Positions 60,226-64,000 of a stretch of DNA of 64,000 nt are shown one piece after another (positions within the stretch are counted from its first letter, which is position 1; each line of letters starts with the position of its first letter). The DNA is from Microbacterium hydrocarbonoxydans (GTDB lineage Bacteria; Actinomycetota; Actinomycetes; Actinomycetales; Microbacteriaceae): NCBI RefSeq assembly GCF_904831005.1, contig NZ_LR882982.1:1736001-1800000 (forward strand), written 5' to 3'. The notes beneath the pieces are model-generated. The model saw only the letters and a program-made list of their open reading frames with translations, was not told where the DNA came from and made no database searches. A program made the position numbers and the translations under genes.

Positions 60226-61698
60226 ATGACGCTTCCCGCGCTCTCGCGCACCTCAGATCAGTTCCCCGGAAGCGCTGCAGACGCCGCAGTGCTCGTCATC
60301 CCCGACATCTCGGAGTCCTCGGAGTCGCTGTCGGGCCATCCCGGCCTCGCCGCGTCGTTGAGCGCCGTCGGCTTCACGGGTTCCGCATCGGCCTTCACCC
60401 GCGTCTATGCGCCCGAAGTGACAGACCTGCCCTTCGCCGTCGTCGGCGTCGGACGCGCACCCGACGCGCGCGCAGTGCGCAATGCCGTCGGCACGGTGCT
60501 GCGCAGTCTGACCGGGTTCGCGACGGTGTCGGTGGGCTTCGCCCCGGGACTCGAGGAGTTCGCCGACGCGGCCGCCGAGGGCGCTGTGCTGGGCGGCTAC
60601 CGATTCGACGGGTACCGCCGGGATCCCGGCAAGACCCGCGCCACCGCAGTGATCCTTCACACCGAGCTCGATGAGGCAGCGCAGGCCAGGGCGATCGCCG
60701 TCGGCGAAGCGGTCGCGCTGGTGAAAGACCTGGTGTTCGTGCCGGCCGAGTGGCAGAGCCCCGCGCAGCTGGCGCAGAGCGCGGCAGACAGCGTCGACGG
60801 CCTCGACGTGACTGTGGAGATCCTCGACGAGGAGGCGCTCGCGACACAGGGGTTCGGTGGGATCCTCGGGGTCGCGCAGGGCTCCGACCGTCCGCCGAGG
60901 CTCGTGCGACTCGACTACGCACCCGAGAACGCCACCCGCCACATCGCCCTCGTCGGCAAGGGGATCACGTTCGACACCGGAGGGCTGTCGCTCAAGCCGG
61001 CGGCGTCGATGGTGGGGATGAAGTTCGACATGGCCGGCGCTGCGACCAGCGTCGCCGCGCTGCGCGCCATCGCCGCTCTCGGCCTCCCCGTGCGCGTCAC
61101 CGCATGGCTCTGCATCACCGACAACATGCCCTCGGGCCGGGCACTGCGCCCCGGTGATGTGCTCCGGATGCTCGACGGCACCACCGTCGAAGTCCCGAAC
61201 ACCGACGCAGAAGGCAGACTCGTCATGGCCGACGGCCTGGTCGCCGCCAGTCGCGAGAAGCCGGACGTGATCATCGACGTCGCGACCCTCACCGGCGCGA
61301 TCGTCATGGCCCTCGGACACCGACACACGGGCGTCTTCGGCGACGATCGCTCGGTGGCGGAGTTCCTGGCCGCCGCGGATGCCGCGGACGAGCTCGCATG
61401 GCACATGCCCCTGCCCGACCACATGGAGGACTCCCTCGACTCCCCCATCGCCGACATGCAGAACGCCAACATGAGCGACCGCATGGGCGGAGCATCGTAC
61501 GCCGGACTCTTCCTGAGGCGCTTCGTCGGCCGGATCTCTGACGAACAGGACGCCCCGCGCATCCCGTGGATCCACCTCGACATCGCAGGTTCCGCCGAGC
61601 ACAACGGCGCGCCGTACGGCTTCACCGACAAAGGCCCCACAGGCGCGATGGTCCGATCGATCGTCGCGTTCGCCAGCGCATCCCACCAGGAGGCATGA
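60226..61698 (+). CDS. pepA: Leucyl aminopeptidase (M17 family)
   Basis: 490 residues from ATG 60226. The C-terminal catalytic domain has metal-binding and substrate residues in LVGKGITFDTGGLSLKP (Lys and Asp), DNMPSGRALRPGDVL and NTDAEGRLVMAD (the M17 signature with Asp and Glu). The N-terminal domain is the variable macrodomain-like part. It removes N-terminal residues from peptides in the cytosol, working as a hexamer with two metals. lpdA follows directly. Confidence 0.95.
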   Translation: MTLPALSRTSDQFPGSAADAAVLVIPDISESSESLSGHPGLAASLSAVGFTGSASAFTRVYAPEVTDLPFAVVGVGRAPDARAVRNAVGTVLRSLTGFATVSVGFAPGLEEFADAAAEGAVLGGYRFDGYRRDPGKTRATAVILHTELDEAAQARAIAVGEAVALVKDLVFVPAEWQSPAQLAQSAADSVDGLDVTVEILDEEALATQGFGGILGVAQGSDRPPRLVRLDYAPENATRHIALVGKGITFDTGGLSLKPAASMVGMKFDMAGAATSVAALRAIAALGLPVRVTAWLCITDNMPSGRALRPGDVLRMLDGTTVEVPNTDAEGRLVMADGLVAASREKPDVIIDVATLTGAIVMALGHRHTGVFGDDRSVAEFLAAADAADELAWHMPLPDHMEDSLDSPIADMQNANMSDRMGGASYAGLFLRRFVGRISDEQDAPRIPWIHLDIAGSAEHNGAPYGFTDKGPTGAMVRSIVAFASASHQEA

Positions 61699-61700
61699 CC

Positions 61701-63074
61701 ATGACCACGCACACCTTCGACATCGTCGTCCTGGGAGGCGGCAGCGGCGGCTATGCGGCCGCTCTGCGTGCACGAGAGCTCGGCAAGTCCGTCGCACTCA
61801 TCGAGAAGGACAAGGTCGGAGGCACCTGCCTGCACCGCGGATGCATCCCCACCAAGGCGCTTCTGCACGCGGCCGAGGTGGCGGAGCACGTGCGGGATGC
61901 CGCTCATGTCGGCATCTCCGCGACGCTCGACAACATCGACCCGGCAGGGGTGCGCGCATATCGCGAGGGCATCGTCGCCAAGAAGTTCAAGGGCCTCGAG
62001 GGGCTCGTCAAGGCACGCGGGATCACGACGGTCGCCGGCACGGGTCGCCTGAACCCCGACCACTCCGTGAGCGTCGGAGACGACGTCTACGTCGGCACAG
62101 ACGTCATCCTCGCGACCGGCTCGTACAGCCGCACTCTTCCCGGACTCGAGATCGGCGGCCGCATCCTGACGAGCGAGCATGCGCTCGCTCTCGATGTGAT
62201 CCCGGAGCGGGTCATCATTCTCGGCGGCGGGGTCATCGGCGTCGAGTTCGCGAGCGTGTGGCGCTCGTTCGGCGCCGAGGTCACGATCATCGAGGCTCTC
62301 CCGCACCTGGTCCCCAATGAGGACATCGCCATGAGCAAGGGTCTGGAGCGTGCCTTCCGTCGACGCGGCATCCAGTACTCGCTCGGTGTGCGCTTCCAGA
62401 GCGCGACGCAGGACGACGGCGCTGTCACGGTGACGCTCGAAGACGGGAAGCAGTTCACTGCGGACTACCTCCTCGTCGCTGTCGGGCGCGGCCCGGTGAC
62501 GGCCGACCTCGGCTATGAGGAGGCGGGCGTCGCCTTGGACCGCGGCTTCGTCACCGTGGACCAGGATCTGCGCACGAGCGCAGCGGGCGTCTGGGCCGTC
62601 GGCGACATCACTCCCGGCCTGCAGCTCGCGCACCGCGGGTTCCAGCAGGGCATCGCCGTCGCCGAGCGGATCGCGGGCCTCTCGCCCGCCAACATCCCCG
62701 ACGTGCAGATCCCCAAGGTGACCTACTCCAGCCCCGAGGTCGCCTCGGTCGGAGTGACCGAAGAAGCGGCTGTCGCCGAGCACGGCGCGGATGCGGTCGT
62801 CTCGTACGAGTACAACCTCGCGGGAAACGGCAAGAGCGAGATCATCGGCACCAGCGGTCTCGTCAAGGTCGTCCGCCTCGCAGACGGTCCCATCATCGGC
62901 GTGCACATGCTCGGCGATCGAGTGGGTGAGCTCATCACCGAGGGCCAACTGGCTGTCGCGTGGGAGGCCCACCCCGAAGACATCGCACCCCTGATCCATG
63001 CGCACCCGACACAGAGCGAGGCGCTCGGAGAAGCGTTCCTCGCCCTCGCCGGAAAGCCGCTCCACACCCTCTGA
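61701..63074 (+). CDS. lpdA: Dihydrolipoyl dehydrogenase (E3)
   Basis: 457 residues from ATG 61701, chosen because AGGAGG lies 7 nt upstream; ATG 61695 is too close. FAD motif VVLGGGSGGYAAALRA, redox-active disulfide GGTCLHRGCIPTK, NAD motif IILGGGVIGVEFASVW and the C-terminal His-Glu dyad HAHPTQSEALGE are intact. It reoxidises lipoamide of 2-oxoacid dehydrogenases. The following gene encodes an E2 subunit, so both probably serve the 2-oxoglutarate or pyruvate dehydrogenase complex. Confidence 0.96.
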   Translation: MTTHTFDIVVLGGGSGGYAAALRARELGKSVALIEKDKVGGTCLHRGCIPTKALLHAAEVAEHVRDAAHVGISATLDNIDPAGVRAYREGIVAKKFKGLEGLVKARGITTVAGTGRLNPDHSVSVGDDVYVGTDVILATGSYSRTLPGLEIGGRILTSEHALALDVIPERVIILGGGVIGVEFASVWRSFGAEVTIIEALPHLVPNEDIAMSKGLERAFRRRGIQYSLGVRFQSATQDDGAVTVTLEDGKQFTADYLLVAVGRGPVTADLGYEEAGVALDRGFVTVDQDLRTSAAGVWAVGDITPGLQLAHRGFQQGIAVAERIAGLSPANIPDVQIPKVTYSSPEVASVGVTEEAAVAEHGADAVVSYEYNLAGNGKSEIIGTSGLVKVVRLADGPIIGVHMLGDRVGELITEGQLAVAWEAHPEDIAPLIHAHPTQSEALGEAFLALAGKPLHTL

Positions 63075-63141
63075 ACACCAACCGGTGCACAGTTCACTAA
63101 GCTAGTCACGCGTCATTTAACTTCTTGAAGGAGACTCAGTC

Positions 63142-64000
63142 ATGAGCACATCCGTCGTCCTCCCTCCTCTCGGCGAGAGCGTTACAGAGGGTACGGTCAC
63201 CCGCTGGCTCAAGCAGGTGGGAGACACCGTTCAGGCGGATGAGGGCCTGCTCGAGATCTCGACCGACAAGGTCGACACCGAGATCCCCTCCCCCGTCAGC
63301 GGTGTGATCGAGGAGATCCTGGTCGCCGAGGACGAGACCGTCGAGGTCGGAGCGCTCCTCGCACGCATCGGCGACGGCAGCGATGCGGCTCCTGCCGCAG
63401 ATGCTCCCGCGGCGGCCCCGGCCGAGCAGCAGGCGGCTCCGGCTGAGCAGGCGGCTCCGGCTGAGCAGGCGGCTCCCGCCCCCGCGCAGCCCGAGGCGGC
63501 CGCAGAAGCGCCCGCCGAGGCCCCGCAGGCCGCTCCTGCCGGCGACGCGAAGGACATCGTCCTCCCCGAGCTCGGCGAGAGCGTGACCGAGGGAACCGTC
63601 ACGCGCTGGCTGAAGCAGATCGGCGACACCGTCGAGGTCGACGAGGCACTGCTCGAGATCTCGACCGACAAGGTCGACACCGAGATCCCCTCGCCGGTCG
63701 CCGGCGTCCTGCAGGAGATCCTCGCCGCTGAAGACGAGACCGTCGCCGTCGGCGCCGTACTCGCTCGCGTCGGTTCCGGATCCGCTCCCGCCGCAGCCGC
63801 TCCAGCGGCAGACGCTCCCGCCGCAGCGGCGCCTTCCGCTCCCACCGAGACTCCTGCGTCTCCTGCTGAGGCTCCCGCCGCGCCGGCCGCAGAGGCCCCC
63901 GTGGCCCAGGAGCCGGCCGCCGAGGCTTCGGCAGCACCCGTCGCTCCCGCCCCTGCAGCCGCACCGTCGGAGCCTGCACCCGCCGCCGCATCGGCCCCCG
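63142..64000 (+). CDS. sucB: 2-oxoacid dehydrogenase E2 component (dihydrolipoamide succinyltransferase-like), 3'-truncated by window
   Basis: About 286 codons are visible from ATG 63142 (AAGGAG upstream) and the frame is open to the edge. Two lipoyl domains (about 3-78 and 134-210) each carry the lipoylated lysine in [14 protein letters not shown] and begin [19 protein letters not shown]. They are joined and followed by Ala/Pro/Glu-rich flexible linkers. The E3-binding and catalytic domains lie beyond the window. The VTEGTVTRW and [10 protein letters not shown] types favour a succinyltransferase-like E2; in actinobacteria such proteins can also serve pyruvate dehydrogenase. Confidence 0.93.
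   Translation, partial: MSTSVVLPPLGESVTEGTVTRWLKQVGDTVQADEGLLEISTDKVDTEIPSPVSGVIEEILVAEDETVEVGALLARIGDGSDAAPAADAPAAAPAEQQAAPAEQAAPAEQAAPAPAQPEAAAEAPAEAPQAAPAGDAKDIVLPELGESVTEGTVTRWLKQIGDTVEVDEALLEISTDKVDTEIPSPVAGVLQEILAAEDETVAVGAVLARVGSGSAPAAAAPAADAPAAAAPSAPTETPASPAEAPAAPAAEAPVAQEPAAEASAAPVAPAPAAAPSEPAPAAASAP
63247..63692 (+). repeat. 44-bp identical direct repeat from the duplicated lipoyl domain
   Basis: The lysine-motif region is identical over 44 bp at 63247-63290 and 63649-63692, while flanking codons differ. Between them, 63430-63476 holds 2.6 copies of the 18-bp unit caggcggctccggctgag, encoding QAAPAE. Confidence 0.88.

Overview
This window reads as a chromosomal segment of a high-GC actinobacterium, most probably a Microbacterium or close Microbacteriaceae relative. 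Supporting signs are actinobacterial marker families (SepH, DUF3093, DUF3159, DUF3710, DUF4193, DUF7455, DUF3000), a topoisomerase IV pair (parC/parE), a HrdB-like rpoD followed by a cofE-like gene, and many genes whose -10 element lies about 6 nt before the start codon, as expected for leaderless mRNAs. The genus call is inference; no 16S gene is present. I see no IS element, prophage or CRISPR array.

Layout. 1-7094 (minus): a giant secreted protein with about 17 DUF7507/DUF11-like repeats, running off the left edge. 7411-7968: a tRNA Gly-Cys-Val(GAC) operon on the minus strand and tRNA-Val(CAC) on the plus strand. 8257-13976: an iron/siderophore uptake locus (AraC regulator, lipoprotein receptor, siderophore-interacting reductase, two permeases, ATPase) with two DtxR/IdeR-like boxes. 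14016-23006: mixed housekeeping genes (GIY-YIG protein, membrane proteins, orphan PemK/MazF-like protein, AmtB, ZapE, rhodanese, SufE, alpha/beta hydrolase, DUF3000, RNase D). 23080-26450: fadA-fadB beta-oxidation operon. 26498-32750: a lipid/glycerol cluster with GMC oxidoreductase, lipid kinase and alkyl-DHAP-synthase-like flavoprotein diverging from tetR-glpD. 32892-43776: SPFH protein, dxs, acnA, the dut operon, DUF4193, sepH and a phosphodiesterase.

43830-53665 holds parC and parE pointing at each other, with a cassette between their 3' ends: a tightly coupled four-gene operon resembling a rewired olefin/beta-lactone (ole) pathway, plus a divergent glycosyltransferase. 53848-57759: DUF7455, a pair of complementary-looking alanine racemase homologues, a sugar-transfer-associated ATP-grasp protein and cofE. 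57759-64000: rpoD, PAC2 protein, pepA, lpdA and the start of sucB, which is cut by the right edge.

The most interesting items are (i) the two racemase homologues, one keeping the PLP lysine and the other the catalytic-tyrosine domain, suggesting an obligate heterodimer; (ii) the ole-like operon in which a metallo-beta-lactamase-fold enzyme sits where OleB would be expected; (iii) the giant repeat protein with a hairpin that begins at its predicted transcription start; and (iv) the recurrent TANNNT-N6-RTG leaderless promoters. Coding starts were moved from the longest frame where a ribosome-binding site, overlap or leaderless promoter decided them.
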